Below, piece by piece: positions 18,541 to 28,106 of a stretch of 64,000 nucleotides of DNA. The first letter of the stretch is position 1, and each line of letters opens with the position of its first letter. This stretch comes from Bacteroidota bacterium (GTDB taxonomy: Bacteria; Bacteroidota; Bacteroidia; Flavobacteriales_D; Crocinitomicaceae), in the NCBI GenBank assembly GCA_030148165.1, contig JASBTZ010000013.1, positions 124,001 through 188,000 of the forward strand, in the 5' to 3' direction. A program made the translations under genes and the position numbers. A model generated the notes under the pieces. That model saw only the letters and a program-made list of their open reading frames with translations. It was not told the origin of the DNA and ran no database searches.

Positions 18541-20079
18541 TTATTCTGCTTCTGTCGAAAAGGACTCCATGTCGATTATTTCATCATCCACGATGTAATA
18601 AATGATACCCTGGGACGAATTGCGACGCTTTAGCATAGCCCTTGCTTCTTCTAACGAATCAACAGAAACAATATTTCTTTTCGCATAATAAATTAACTGT
18701 GGCTCGGGTATTAAGCCACTTATAAAAACAACTTCTGAATCTTTCGCTGTTTCGCGAATCTTCTCTCCCATTTCTTTGTGTATCGCATATCGATCGCCTT
18801 TCCATGAAGCATCCCCCGGTCGATTAATCGCGTAGTACATGCTTACTGAAATGATCACCACTAAAGCGAATAAGGTGTTCCGAAGTCCCTTTGAAAGCTT
18901 TTTCATATAGTATAATTCTCCCAGCAGAATGGCTGTAAGGACACTAATGGCAGGGGCTCCATACAACTGAACAAAATCATGTCCCGAATAATTCAGCAGC
19001 AGCAAATGAAGGATAATCAATGGTAATATGGCAATCCATGTAAACATCTTTGAATTCTCAGAAAGAGTTATGCTAAACTGTCGATTTCTAATCTTCGAGA
19101 GTGGCCAGATGATGAGAATTAAAAGCGCAGGTAAGAATCCCGTAAGGTAGTTTTTAAAAATATTCAATACCTCAATGGTTTTCGTTCCTATAAAATCAGA
19201 TATACTTCCACCTTTTACACTTCCCCTCGCCTGATACCTATGGAACATTTGTTCCAGATACACCTCATGTCCTGCTATTAGAGAATATTGCCAGAACATT
19301 AGAAGCAGTGCCAGCATGGCGACGGACCAGCCTCCCATAATGAGTGCTAACAGTTTCATGTTTTTTCGCTGTTTCCATATCCAGTAAATGCTGAGTCCAA
19401 CAAGAAAAAACACACCGAGCCAGGAGGTGTATACCGCTAGAAAAATACAAGCCAGAAAGCCAATTGCCATCCAACCTTTGCGACATTTGTTCCAGGCGAG
19501 TAAGCTGGTGATTGCCGCTATGAAGAAGAGAATGACAAGCATATCACTCATGTATACATTGCTCTGGAACCACATGGTAGATGGTGAAAAGACGTAAATC
19601 GAGTAGGCCATGAATGCCGTTACGTAACGATTCTTGTCATATGACCCCAATAACAAACTGCTAACCAATACATAGATCAATAAGGCACAGATGAAGTGTA
19701 TCACCATATTGAATATCTGCAAGGCTAATGGACTGGATTTAACATGCAGTAATTTAAAGGTAAAATAAGGCAAATAATAGGCTAAAGGTGGATGAGACAC
19801 ATAATAATAATTACCCTTGTCATCCTTCATTTCGTGGGTTGAACTCGACCAATTGTTAATGCCTTTATCGGCATCCCGATGAAAATTCGTAGCCGGGTTA
19901 TAATTAAAACTGGAAATTCCTTCGTTGTCCCAAACCGAATGGATCTGTAGAACCAAAGCGGTGCAGAATTCATGATGTTTAGATAGAGGGCGATCAAGAT
20001 TTGGTATGCGGATCAAAACAGAGATAAGAAATATCCCTAGCAGGATCGCTGCTCTTTTCAGTTTTACCGATTTGATCAT
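18541..20079 (-). CDS. Polytopic GT39/ArnT-like glycosyltransferase
   Basis: The 512-residue protein has about ten or more predicted membrane segments (AILLGIFLISVLIRIPN, MVIHFICALLIYVLVSSLL, FLACIFLAVYTSWLGVFFLV, LALIMGGWSVAMLALLLMF, and so on). The first periplasmic loop carries the acidic/His pattern typical of lipid-linked-sugar transferases (ISVLIRIPNLDRPLSKHHEF), and the soluble C-terminal part is short. This fits glycosyltransferase family 39 / PMT-like enzymes that move sugars from polyprenyl carriers to lipids or proteins on the periplasmic side. The acceptor is unknown. It lies 46 bp downstream of leuS on the same strand. Confidence 0.75.
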   Translation of the reverse strand: MIKSVKLKRAAILLGIFLISVLIRIPNLDRPLSKHHEFCTALVLQIHSVWDNEGISSFNYNPATNFHRDADKGINNWSSSTHEMKDDKGNYYYVSHPPLAYYLPYFTFKLLHVKSSPLALQIFNMVIHFICALLIYVLVSSLLLGSYDKNRYVTAFMAYSIYVFSPSTMWFQSNVYMSDMLVILFFIAAITSLLAWNKCRKGWMAIGFLACIFLAVYTSWLGVFFLVGLSIYWIWKQRKNMKLLALIMGGWSVAMLALLLMFWQYSLIAGHEVYLEQMFHRYQARGSVKGGSISDFIGTKTIEVLNIFKNYLTGFLPALLILIIWPLSKIRNRQFSITLSENSKMFTWIAILPLIILHLLLLNYSGHDFVQLYGAPAISVLTAILLGELYYMKKLSKGLRNTLFALVVIISVSMYYAINRPGDASWKGDRYAIHKEMGEKIRETAKDSEVVFISGLIPEPQLIYYAKRNIVSVDSLEEARAMLKRRNSSQGIIYYIVDDEIIDMESFSTEAE

Positions 20080-20125
20080 TAGTTGGGTTGCTGGTCTGCA
20101 ACCTAAGGTAAAAGTATTATCTCAA

Positions 20126-23113
20126 CTATACAACAATGTTGACGATCTTGCCCGGTACGACGATCACCTTTTTAGGTTCTTTACCCTCCAGCCATTTTTG
20201 TGCCTGTTCCTGTGCCAGTACTTCCTGCTCCACTTCCTGTGGTGTAAGAGCAGTCGGCAATTCAAGTTTGAATCGCATTTTGCCATTGAATGATACCGGA
20301 TAAGCATAGTTGGCTTCTACCAGATAGTCTTCATTAAACTCCGGGAACTTCGCATAACTGATCGTTCCGGCTTCATTGCCAAGTACTACCCACAATTCCT
20401 CTGCAATGTGCGGAGCATAGGGAGACAGTAAGATGGTAAGTTGTTCCAGAATCTGCTTGTTATTACATTTCTGATCACTCAACTCGTTCACACAAATCAT
20501 GAAATTTGATACCCCCGTATTGAATGAGAATCGATCCAGATCATCTTCGATCTTTTTGATCGTCTTATGAAGTGTTTTTAACGCATCTTTCGTTGGCTCT
20601 CCATCATCTAAAACGACCTTGTTTTCTTGATCGTGGAACAAACGCCATAGCTTTCGCAGGAAGTTGTGAACTCCATTGATCCCTTTGGTGTCCCATGGTT
20701 TGCTCTGCTCTAATGGACCCAAAAACATCTCGTACATGCGTAAAGTATCCGCTCCGAACTTATCGACTATATAATCAGGTGTTTCCACATTCAACTTCGA
20801 TTTGGACATTTTTTCTACTTCCCTTAAACAATGATATTTAGTGTTATCTTCAGAAGTAGCAATCATATTCGAATAAAACTCATTATTTTGAAGTTCCTTT
20901 AGTATGATATCATCATTTTTATCAATACAGTTAACAGGAATTCTTTTTAAAGTGGGAGTAAAGTTTACGTTAAGTTCTTTTAGATGAAATGATTTTAACT
21001 CGTACCCTTCATTCAAATTCTTAGCGTCAGACAATACTCGTTTAACTAGCAGATTAGAGTTTGCATCACCCTCAATCGATAAAACGTCGAAGATAAACAT
21101 GCCATCAGAATCTAACTCTTCTTCCATTGGAAGAAATTGGTAGTTCATAGGAACATTCACGGTCACTTCAGAATCATCACCTCCGTGACTAAGATATTCC
21201 ACCTTTACCGAAATATCTACCACTTTATGAAAAGCACTATTCCCCAGGATCATCCCCTGGTTGATCATCTTCTGGAAGGGTTCATCAAACGGTATATATC
21301 CCATATCATATAGGAACTTGGTCCAGAAACGAGCATACAACAAGTGACCGGTTGCGTGTTCTGATCCACCAATGTAAAGATCCACATTGTTCCAATAATC
21401 CACTTTGTCTCTGGCTACAAACTCATCATCATTCTTAGGATCCATGTAGCGAAGGAAATACCACGAGCTTCCTGCCCAACCAGGCATGGTATTGTACTCC
21501 ATTCGATCTCCTTCGAAGTGATTCCAGTCTTCTTTTTTGGCTCTTGCTAAAGGTGGCTCGCCATCTTCAGTAGGCAGGTACTTATCTACCTCAGGAAGTG
21601 TAATCGGCAGATCTTCATCGGAAACCAAATAAGGAGTTTCTCCTTTATAATAAACCGGGAAAGGTTCTCCCCAGTAACGCTGTCTGCTGAATACGGCATC
21701 ACGAAGTCTGTACTGTGTCTTTCCCTTACCGATTCCACGCTGTTCTATTTCATAGATGGCCGTTTTGATCGCCTTGTTCGCAGGCATGTCATTCAGGAAA
21801 TCAGAGTTGGCAATTACAGCATCTTTCTCCGTGTAAGCTTCTTCTGAAATATCGATATCCTTGAAAATATTCTTGATCTCAATTCCGAAGTGCTTAGCAA
21901 AATCCCAGTCGCGTTGATCACCACATGGCACGGCCATTACTGCTCCTGTACCATAAGAAGCTAACACATAATCGCCGATCCAGATCGGAACTTTTTCTCC
22001 TGAGAATGGATGAATGGCAAATGCTCCTGTGTTTTGTCCGGTAATATTTTTCACGTCAGATTGACGATCTCTCTCCGATTTCAATGATGCCTGACGCTTG
22101 TATTCTGCTACATTAGATGCAAATTCGTCCGTTGTGATCTCATCCACAAATGGATGCTCCGGCGCTAGCACCATGAAAGAAACTCCGTAGATCGTATCAG
22201 GGCGTGTTGTGAAAACTTCGATCTTTTTATCGAATCCATCCACTTCGAACCGCACAGATGCACCTCTTGATTTTCCGATCCAGTTTCGCTGTTGATCCTT
22301 GATTGAATCAGACCAGTCTATTTTATCGAGACCCGTTAACAATCGTTCTGCATACGCTTTAATACGCATGGACCACTGACGCATCAGCTTCTGCTCAACC
22401 GGATGCCCTTCACGTTCTGAAACCCCGTTGACTACTTCGTCGTTTGCCAGCACGGTTCCCAATCCAGGACACCAGTTCACCCAACTATCAGCCAGGTAGG
22501 TCAAGCGATATTCCTGTAAAATTGAATTTTGCTTTTCTTCCGAATATCCTTTCCAGTCATCCGCGGAAAATACTTCCTCAAAATCGGTGCATGCATCAAT
22601 AGCGGTATTTCCTTCATTTTCAAAAGTGGCGATTAGCTTTTCGATTGGTTCTGCCTTGTCCGTTTGATTATCGTAATAGGCATTATATAGCTGCTTAAAG
22701 ATCCATTGGGTCCATTTGTAATATTCCGGAGACGAGGTTCTCACTTCTCTTTCCCAGTCAAATGAAAATCCGATCTTATCCAGCTGATCCCGGTAACGGG
22801 CTATATTCTGTTCGGTCGTTATTCGGGGATGCTGTCCCGTCTGAATCGCATACTGTTCAGCAGGCAATCCAAAAGAATCGTAACCCATCGGGTGAAGCAC
22901 ATTGAATCCCTTTAGTCGCTTATATCTTGAGTAGATATCAGAAGCAATATAACCGAGTGGATGTCCTACGTGGAGTCCTGCACCTGATGGGTACGGAAAC
23001 ATATCCAAAACGTAGTATTTTGGCTTTTCAGAATGATCTTCTGCGCGGAAAGTTTTATTCTCTGCCCAGAATGTACGCCATTTGGCTTCTATCTCACGGA
23101 AGTTATAATCCAT
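20126..23113 (-). CDS. leuS: Leucyl-tRNA synthetase
   Basis: The 995-residue product charges tRNA-Leu. The HIGH-like motif is in PYPSGAGLHVGHPLGY, and KMSKS is in EVEKMSKSKLN. The CP1 editing domain is in the middle (TTRPDTIYGVSFMV) and the anticodon-binding domain at the C-terminus. At 995 residues it is longer than most bacterial LeuRS (about 860-960). The excess lies in the segment of about 138 residues (roughly 628-765) just before KMSKS, which looks AT-rich compared with the rest of the gene. A TATCTTTG -7 element reads on this strand at 23140-23147, without a clear -33 TTG. Confidence 0.97.
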   Translation of the reverse strand: MDYNFREIEAKWRTFWAENKTFRAEDHSEKPKYYVLDMFPYPSGAGLHVGHPLGYIASDIYSRYKRLKGFNVLHPMGYDSFGLPAEQYAIQTGQHPRITTEQNIARYRDQLDKIGFSFDWEREVRTSSPEYYKWTQWIFKQLYNAYYDNQTDKAEPIEKLIATFENEGNTAIDACTDFEEVFSADDWKGYSEEKQNSILQEYRLTYLADSWVNWCPGLGTVLANDEVVNGVSEREGHPVEQKLMRQWSMRIKAYAERLLTGLDKIDWSDSIKDQQRNWIGKSRGASVRFEVDGFDKKIEVFTTRPDTIYGVSFMVLAPEHPFVDEITTDEFASNVAEYKRQASLKSERDRQSDVKNITGQNTGAFAIHPFSGEKVPIWIGDYVLASYGTGAVMAVPCGDQRDWDFAKHFGIEIKNIFKDIDISEEAYTEKDAVIANSDFLNDMPANKAIKTAIYEIEQRGIGKGKTQYRLRDAVFSRQRYWGEPFPVYYKGETPYLVSDEDLPITLPEVDKYLPTEDGEPPLARAKKEDWNHFEGDRMEYNTMPGWAGSSWYFLRYMDPKNDDEFVARDKVDYWNNVDLYIGGSEHATGHLLYARFWTKFLYDMGYIPFDEPFQKMINQGMILGNSAFHKVVDISVKVEYLSHGGDDSEVTVNVPMNYQFLPMEEELDSDGMFIFDVLSIEGDANSNLLVKRVLSDAKNLNEGYELKSFHLKELNVNFTPTLKRIPVNCIDKNDDIILKELQNNEFYSNMIATSEDNTKYHCLREVEKMSKSKLNVETPDYIVDKFGADTLRMYEMFLGPLEQSKPWDTKGINGVHNFLRKLWRLFHDQENKVVLDDGEPTKDALKTLHKTIKKIEDDLDRFSFNTGVSNFMICVNELSDQKCNNKQILEQLTILLSPYAPHIAEELWVVLGNEAGTISYAKFPEFNEDYLVEANYAYPVSFNGKMRFKLELPTALTPQEVEQEVLAQEQAQKWLEGKEPKKVIVVPGKIVNIVV

Positions 23114-23232
23114 CCTTTATCTTTCAAATTCTATTCGGGCAAAGATAGCGAATTGAGGCAGATATACTAGGTTTCGCCTCAGGTTTCAGAATGCAATTTC
23201 TACTCAAATAATGCTTATTTTTACTAACAGGG

Positions 23233-25452
23233 ATGAAATTGCCTTTTTTACATAAAGTCTTTTATCTGGGACTATTCATACTAAGCCTTAATCTTCATGC
23301 GCAGGTTTCGCATGAGGAGCAGATGTTGCAGTCTATTGAGTCCGAAAAAAATCCCAGGAAGAAATTCAGCCGGATGATGTCGCTTGCGGAGTATTATAAA
23401 GAGAATAATATCCGGAAAGCTGATTCTATAAGACATGTCCTGTTGCAAGACAGCCACATCCTCGATGATTCCATCCGTTTCAGCGCCTTATTTTACTTTG
23501 CCGAAGTCTCTTTATTAGTGGGAAACCTGGAAGAATACCACAACACAATTCTGGAATGTCAACCCTATCTGAACATTCTCGATTCGAAAGATGTGGAATT
23601 CAAGATATTTCGACACCTGGGATATTACCACAGCTACATGCAGGAGTTTGAAACTGCTGATTTTTACCTGAAGAAATCTTACTTGTTTGCTAAGCAGCTG
23701 CAATCAAAAGAATATACGTTCGAAGCACTTCAATACATCGCTCTGAATTTCATGTATAACAGCAAGAAGGACTCTGCATTAGCATATATGAAAAAAGCTA
23801 TTACAACGGCGAGGCGCATTAATGATCGCAGTTACGCAGCGATCGCTCTGAACACACAAGCAAGGATATATGACTTCTTCGGACAGCTTGAATTAAGTGT
23901 GGCAAAAAACACGTTAGCCCGAAGGATTGCAGAACAAGTAAGAGACAAGCATTTACTGGCAAAGATTAAACGGGAAATGGGTCAATCTCAACTGGAGATC
24001 AACAACCTTGATGAGGCCGAAAGGACATTCAATGAATCTTATGAATACGCCAGTGCCATTCACGACATGCGTCAAATTGCCCTGGCTCTGTCGAACTTGG
24101 CAGCAGTTCAGTTAAAAAAGAAAAACCTCGATAATGCTATTCAAAACGCCGAACGCGCTATTGAATACCTAACAGAATTAAATGATAATAATGGACTCGG
24201 AGAAGCACACAATATTCTGGGTATGATCTACAAGGAGAAGAAGATGTATGCCAAAGCATCTTCTAACTTCAACCTGGCATTGATCTATTATGAGGTCAAT
24301 AATAACAAGGAAAAAATTGCCCACGTATATCACAATGTGGGTACTGTCTTCAAAGAACAAAAGCGATATAATAATGCTTTGAACTACCTTAAAAGGTCTG
24401 TCGAGATTCGTGAAGTATACGGAGCTAAAAATCAGATCTACCACACCTATCGCGTGATGGCAGACGTCTACAAGGAACTGAACAATACACAAAAATCACT
24501 GGAGTACTTGGAGCTTTATGTGAATTATCTGGACAGTAATACGATGTTACAGACCGCGACCAAGATTGCTGAACTAACTGAATCATATCGCGCGGAGCAA
24601 CGGGAAAGACTCATTACGCAGCAGGCCGACTCACTCCGAAGACAACAACAGGAACGAACGCTTACGGCAACTAAACTGGAGAATAGTCAACTGCGAAATA
24701 ACTTTCAGTGGTATTTCATTGTCGGATTCATCATCATTATTATTCTTGGAGGTGTAATCCTGTTCTATCGATGGAATCAAACAAATATTCGTCAGCAGCA
24801 GCACGAAGCGGAGATGTCGCAGAAATTATTGAGATCACAGATGAATCCGCATTTTGTCTTCAATGCGATGTCGGTAATACAGAGTTATATATTCGAAAAC
24901 GATACGGTTAACTCGTCCAAGTTCCTGGTGAATTTTTCCAGGTTGATGAGGCTTATTTTGGAGAACTCACCTAAAGAGTACATCCCCATTGAAACAGAAA
25001 TTGAAATTCTGAATAAGTACTTACAAATACAGAAACTACGATTTCAGGACCGATTCGACTTCGAAATTACAGCCGATGATGCACTCTTCGATGAATCGGC
25101 CATATTGCCCCCGATGATTACCCAGCCATTTATTGAGAATGCGATCGAGCATGGACAGCTTCACACAATCGAGGGTGGCTTTATCAATGTGACGTTTACG
25201 AAGCAAAAGAACATGCTTCACATTACCATTGTCGATAATGGTATTGGTCGAGATGCATCACGCGCTATGAAAAAGAGTTCGGCTCATAAGAGTATGGCAA
25301 TGGATATTACAAGACAGCGAATTGACACGATCAACAGGAAAAGTCACACCGAAGGTTACCTTCTGGTAGAAGATTATGACAAGAAATTGAAAACTGGAAC
25401 AAAAGTGTTAATTTCGTTACCATACACTATCGCCACAAAACCATTAATCTAA
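23233..25452 (+). CDS. TPR-containing LytS-type sensor histidine kinase
   Basis: The 739-residue product has a signal-like N-terminus and a large periplasmic array of tetratricopeptide repeats (about residues 60-450). A short coiled coil rich in Gln/Arg follows, then one membrane span (about 493-514, WYFIVGFIIIIILGGVILF). The cytoplasmic kinase is of the His_kinase (LytS/YehU) type: the phospho-accepting His540 is in QMNPHFVFNAM, the N-box is PFIENAIEHG and the G-box is DNGIGRD. It senses an unknown signal through the TPRs. The LytTR response regulator starts 4 bp after its stop, so the two form a two-component pair. Confidence 0.92.
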   Translation: MKLPFLHKVFYLGLFILSLNLHAQVSHEEQMLQSIESEKNPRKKFSRMMSLAEYYKENNIRKADSIRHVLLQDSHILDDSIRFSALFYFAEVSLLVGNLEEYHNTILECQPYLNILDSKDVEFKIFRHLGYYHSYMQEFETADFYLKKSYLFAKQLQSKEYTFEALQYIALNFMYNSKKDSALAYMKKAITTARRINDRSYAAIALNTQARIYDFFGQLELSVAKNTLARRIAEQVRDKHLLAKIKREMGQSQLEINNLDEAERTFNESYEYASAIHDMRQIALALSNLAAVQLKKKNLDNAIQNAERAIEYLTELNDNNGLGEAHNILGMIYKEKKMYAKASSNFNLALIYYEVNNNKEKIAHVYHNVGTVFKEQKRYNNALNYLKRSVEIREVYGAKNQIYHTYRVMADVYKELNNTQKSLEYLELYVNYLDSNTMLQTATKIAELTESYRAEQRERLITQQADSLRRQQQERTLTATKLENSQLRNNFQWYFIVGFIIIIILGGVILFYRWNQTNIRQQQHEAEMSQKLLRSQMNPHFVFNAMSVIQSYIFENDTVNSSKFLVNFSRLMRLILENSPKEYIPIETEIEILNKYLQIQKLRFQDRFDFEITADDALFDESAILPPMITQPFIENAIEHGQLHTIEGGFINVTFTKQKNMLHITIVDNGIGRDASRAMKKSSAHKSMAMDITRQRIDTINRKSHTEGYLLVEDYDKKLKTGTKVLISLPYTIATKPLI

Positions 25453-25456
25453 CATT

Positions 25457-26200
25457 ATGAAAAAGATCCTAATCATCGATGACGAAAACAGAACGAGAGA
25501 CTTGATCGCTAAAATGATCGATTCGTTTGGTTTCGACGTAGTGACTATACCGGAAGGTGAGAATGTTCAATCTGCTATCAAAGCAATAAAGAAGCACCAA
25601 CCTGATATTGTATTCCTGGACATTCAAATGCCTGATGGTACAGGCTTCGATGTAATCAGATCTATCGAGAATAAAGATTTCGAAGTGATCTTTATTACTG
25701 CTCATGAAGAGTTTGCAATAAAGGCGATCAAGTTCAGTGCACTGGACTACTTACTTAAGCCAGTCGACACAGCAGAATTGAAGGCCGCTCTGGAAAAAGC
25801 ATTGGAGCAAGTTGACAGTCGAAAAGAAAACTCGCAATTCGATGCCCTTCAGAAAAACATCAATCCAAACGAGAAAAGACGACTTGTATTAAAGACACAG
25901 GAAAGCGTACACGTAGTTGATCTGGATGAGATCATTCGTTGCGAAGCTGATCGAAATTATACCTCTTTCTTTTTGAACGGAGGAAAAAAAATACTCGTGT
26001 CTAAAACGCTCAAGGAATACGAAACTTTATTATCAGCTCATAACTTCCTGCGCGTTCAACAATCACACCTTGTAAATATCGATTATGTCGATCGATATGA
26101 TAAGAAAAATGGTGGTGCTGTTGTGATGAAGGATGGCTCTGAAGTGCCTTTGTCACCGGCTAAAAGAGAGCTCTTTTTCCAGTGTCTGGAAAACATCTAA
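25457..26200 (+). CDS. LytTR-family response regulator
   Basis: The 247-residue product has an N-terminal receiver domain (acidic D8/D9, phosphoacceptor D55 in VFLDIQMPDG, conserved Lys in YLLKPVD). A C-terminal LytTR DNA-binding domain follows (about 140-247: RLVLKTQESVHVVDLDEII, RCEADRNYTSFFL, FLRVQQSHLVNI). It is the cognate partner of the TPR histidine kinase directly upstream. LytTR proteins bind paired direct repeats upstream of target genes; no targets can be named from this window. Confidence 0.95.
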   Translation: MKKILIIDDENRTRDLIAKMIDSFGFDVVTIPEGENVQSAIKAIKKHQPDIVFLDIQMPDGTGFDVIRSIENKDFEVIFITAHEEFAIKAIKFSALDYLLKPVDTAELKAALEKALEQVDSRKENSQFDALQKNINPNEKRRLVLKTQESVHVVDLDEIIRCEADRNYTSFFLNGGKKILVSKTLKEYETLLSAHNFLRVQQSHLVNIDYVDRYDKKNGGAVVMKDGSEVPLSPAKRELFFQCLENI

Positions 26201-26585
26201 AATAAAAAATCGACGAAACCCCTATTTTATTCAATCGAATAGCGTCAATATTCATTTACTTAAATATTGTCATACATTATTCTTATTCTTGAGTTAAGAA
26301 ATAAGGAGAAAGATCAGGTTATTTTCTTTGAGTTTCGCTTTGAAATACAGAAAATTACTGCTTGGAGAGGCAGTTTCATTTTCTAGTTTGATTAAAGAGT
26401 ATAACAGTTCTTATTAATTCTGTATACAAAGCTTTAACAAGCTTAAAGAAAATACCTGATTATTTTATTTCTAGTTTATTTTAGGTTTAATCTTCGACTA
26501 CGAAGATGTTGTTGTTAAAATACACTACTACAAGAATTTAACTTACTACTGCGTTAATAAAGAGTTGGTATCCGATATCAACTCT
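26201..26585. other. 385-bp intergenic region full of inverted repeats
   Basis: No credible open reading frame. From left to right it holds a hairpin CAATATT/AATATTG around 26247-26269, the long nested hairpin at 26298-26471 described separately, a 7-bp hairpin ATCTTCG-ACTA-CGAAGAT near 26490-26507, and the terminator at 26556-26594. This density of complementary segments suggests one or more structured RNAs. Confidence 0.6.
26298..26471 (+). ncRNA. Candidate 6S-like regulatory RNA
   Basis: About 174 nt that folds end to end. The outer stem is GAAATAA (26298-26304) with TTATTTC (26465-26471). The closing helix is 26313-26329 with 26445-26460 (17 and 16 nt, one bulged T). An asymmetric internal loop has 8 nt on the 5' side and 13 nt on the 3' side. 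The apical helix is 26338-26352 with 26418-26431 (one extra A on the 5' side). Inside is a 7-bp hairpin ACTGCTT-GGAG-AGGCAGT. The 3' side of the internal loop can itself form AAGCTT-TAAC-AAGCTT. Length, closing stem, central bubble and bubble hairpin all resemble 6S RNA. Strand is inferred: the helix is followed by a T-rich stretch on +, and a weak TATTCTTG element lies at 26284-26291. Confidence 0.5.
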
Positions 26586-26594
26586 TTATTTTTT
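26556..26594. terminator. Strong terminator, overlapping the cyclase gene end
   Basis: AATAAAGAGTTGGTA pairs with TATCAACTCTTTATT (one G-T pair) around a TCCGA loop, with TTTTTT on the + side. It can end the + transcript(s) of the preceding intergenic region. Its right arm overlaps the stop codon of the leftward cyclase gene. Confidence 0.85.
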
Positions 26595-27341
26595 GCCCTC
26601 AATTTTGTACAAGACCGGGCGGCTGGGAGAAGCATCATTCTCAAATGAAGCCATTTGAATATTCATTAGGTATACACCATCCTGAATCTTATTGTCGACA
26701 AAGATCAATTCGGTAATTGTTCTTTTAAAATTTGGTTTCTCAGGTACTTCCCAAAAAGCATGATGAAAGACCAACTCGCCATTGTCACTTTCACGGTCTA
26801 CGGAAGGCAGATCGAGAAGTAAATGTTCTACACCTTTTTCAATCAAGTAAGAGGCGCAAGCAACATCCATATATGGAGGGTTTGTATTTGAGTAGTTCTT
26901 ATGCAGCTTCGAACCATCATTCGGAAGAGTTCTGATCACTAAAGCTTTTGTATCGATACTCAAACTCTCAAGCTGATCCACTGTTATGACAAAATCTATC
27001 TTGCCATCCGCAGCTTCCTTACGCTTTGGTAAAATCGACACAAGGCGTGCTTTATGAAAAAAGTTCGTTAATACATCATTCACTGAATGTATTTCCTCCG
27101 TTATATGACCCAGGCACTCTGTATGCGTACCATGACCATGCGGGTTGAAGAATATGTTTCTGAAGTTTACATTCCCTCCCTCTCTGACGGATCCAATGTA
27201 ATGTTCTGTCCTAACCGGTTCAAACCTTGGCGGATCCACATACCAGGCACGAGGATTTCGATCTGAATTGGATAAAGGCATGGAAATATCCATTGGATTA
27301 TCCGTGTCAATATAGCTTTCAGAATCAATATAGAGCTTCAT
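26586..27341 (-). CDS. Cyclase family (kynurenine formamidase-like) metal hydrolase
   Basis: The 251-residue product shows the cyclase/KynB-family metal-binding motif in NPHGHGTHTECLGH (family form HxGTHxDxPxH) and an N-terminal DISMPLSN segment typical of the fold. Known members hydrolyse N-formylkynurenine or open cyclic substrates using Zn/Mn. No tryptophan-degradation genes are nearby, so the substrate is open. The acidic residue after GTH is Glu rather than Asp. A TACTTTTG -7 element reads on this strand at 27358-27365. Confidence 0.82.
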   Translation of the reverse strand: MKLYIDSESYIDTDNPMDISMPLSNSDRNPRAWYVDPPRFEPVRTEHYIGSVREGGNVNFRNIFFNPHGHGTHTECLGHITEEIHSVNDVLTNFFHKARLVSILPKRKEAADGKIDFVITVDQLESLSIDTKALVIRTLPNDGSKLHKNYSNTNPPYMDVACASYLIEKGVEHLLLDLPSVDRESDNGELVFHHAFWEVPEKPNFKRTITELIFVDNKIQDGVYLMNIQMASFENDASPSRPVLYKIEGKK

Positions 27342-27411
27342 ACGAATCGAAGATAATCAAAAGTATAGAACGAAATCGCATAAATTTCTCAGATTTATTT
27401 ACCATGGTATT

Positions 27412-27427
27412 TATTTTTGTATATTTG
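27412..27427 (+). promoter_or_regulatory. Tandem -7 elements before the YceI gene
   Basis: TATTTTTG (27412-27419) and TATATTTG (27420-27427) both fit TAnnTTTG and lie back to back 17 bp before the ATG at 27444. No convincing TTG is seen at -33. Because they sit downstream of an in-frame upstream start codon, they support the ATG at 27444. Confidence 0.45.
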
Positions 27428-27443
27428 TAAAAAATTGAAGAAA

Positions 27444-28046
27444 ATGAAGAATAAAATTATTATCCCATTAAGCATTATGCTTATCGCTCTCGCATCGTGC
27501 GGCAGTGACCAACCCGAAGCAGAAGAGGTTACAGAAGTAACGTATACTCTTGACACAGAAAACAGTGTTCTTAATTGGCATGGAGAAGAAAATGCTGAAC
27601 ACGCTCACGATGGAACACTTTCCTTTTCATCCGGATCATTAACGATGGTGGAAGACGAGGTTAAAGAAGGAGAGTTCATTATCGATATCGCATCAATTTC
27701 GCCGACAACGGAAGGGTTACCGGACAATAAAAAAGCCTCTTTGAAGGAACACCTGATGGATACGACCATTCTCTTTTTCGACAAGTATCCCAATGTAACA
27801 GTTAACACCGGTGCTTATAAGGATGGTAAACTCTATACAGTCATTAATGTTAGAGGTGTTGAAATTACCAAGGAAATTCCTGTCGAGATCAAACAAAATG
27901 GAGATGAGCTTACTATGGAGGGTGACTTTTCTGTTGACTTTGCTGACGCAAAGATGCCTTATTTGACTGAACCGAAAGAAAGTACAGGAAAACCAGGTGT
28001 AAAGTCAGTTATCGATTTCAGTTTAGAACTTAGACTTACGAAGTAG
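27444..28046 (+). CDS. YceI-family lipoprotein
   Basis: The 200-residue product has a lipobox (IALASCGSDQ, Cys19), then a YceI-like lipocalin-type barrel: TYTLDTENSVLNWHGEEN, HDGTLSFSSGSLTMVEDEVKEGEFIIDIASI, KEHLMDTTILFFDKYPNVT, and a final VIDFSLELRLTK. YceI proteins bind isoprenoid-type lipids in the periplasm; as a lipoprotein this one is probably membrane anchored. The start is the ATG at 27444 because the signal peptide begins there and promoter elements occupy the upstream in-frame codons. It ends with its own terminator. Confidence 0.92.
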   Translation: MKNKIIIPLSIMLIALASCGSDQPEAEEVTEVTYTLDTENSVLNWHGEENAEHAHDGTLSFSSGSLTMVEDEVKEGEFIIDIASISPTTEGLPDNKKASLKEHLMDTTILFFDKYPNVTVNTGAYKDGKLYTVINVRGVEITKEIPVEIKQNGDELTMEGDFSVDFADAKMPYLTEPKESTGKPGVKSVIDFSLELRLTK

Positions 28047-28065
28047 TACCATATAAATGATTAAT

Positions 28066-28096
28066 AAGGGGGAGTTTATTGCTCCCCCTTTTTTAT
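28066..28096 (+). terminator. Terminator of the YceI gene
   Basis: AAGGGGGAG pairs perfectly with CTCCCCCTT across a TTTATTG loop, followed by TTTT. Confidence 0.9.
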
Positions 28097-28106
28097 TTTT
28101 ACAACT

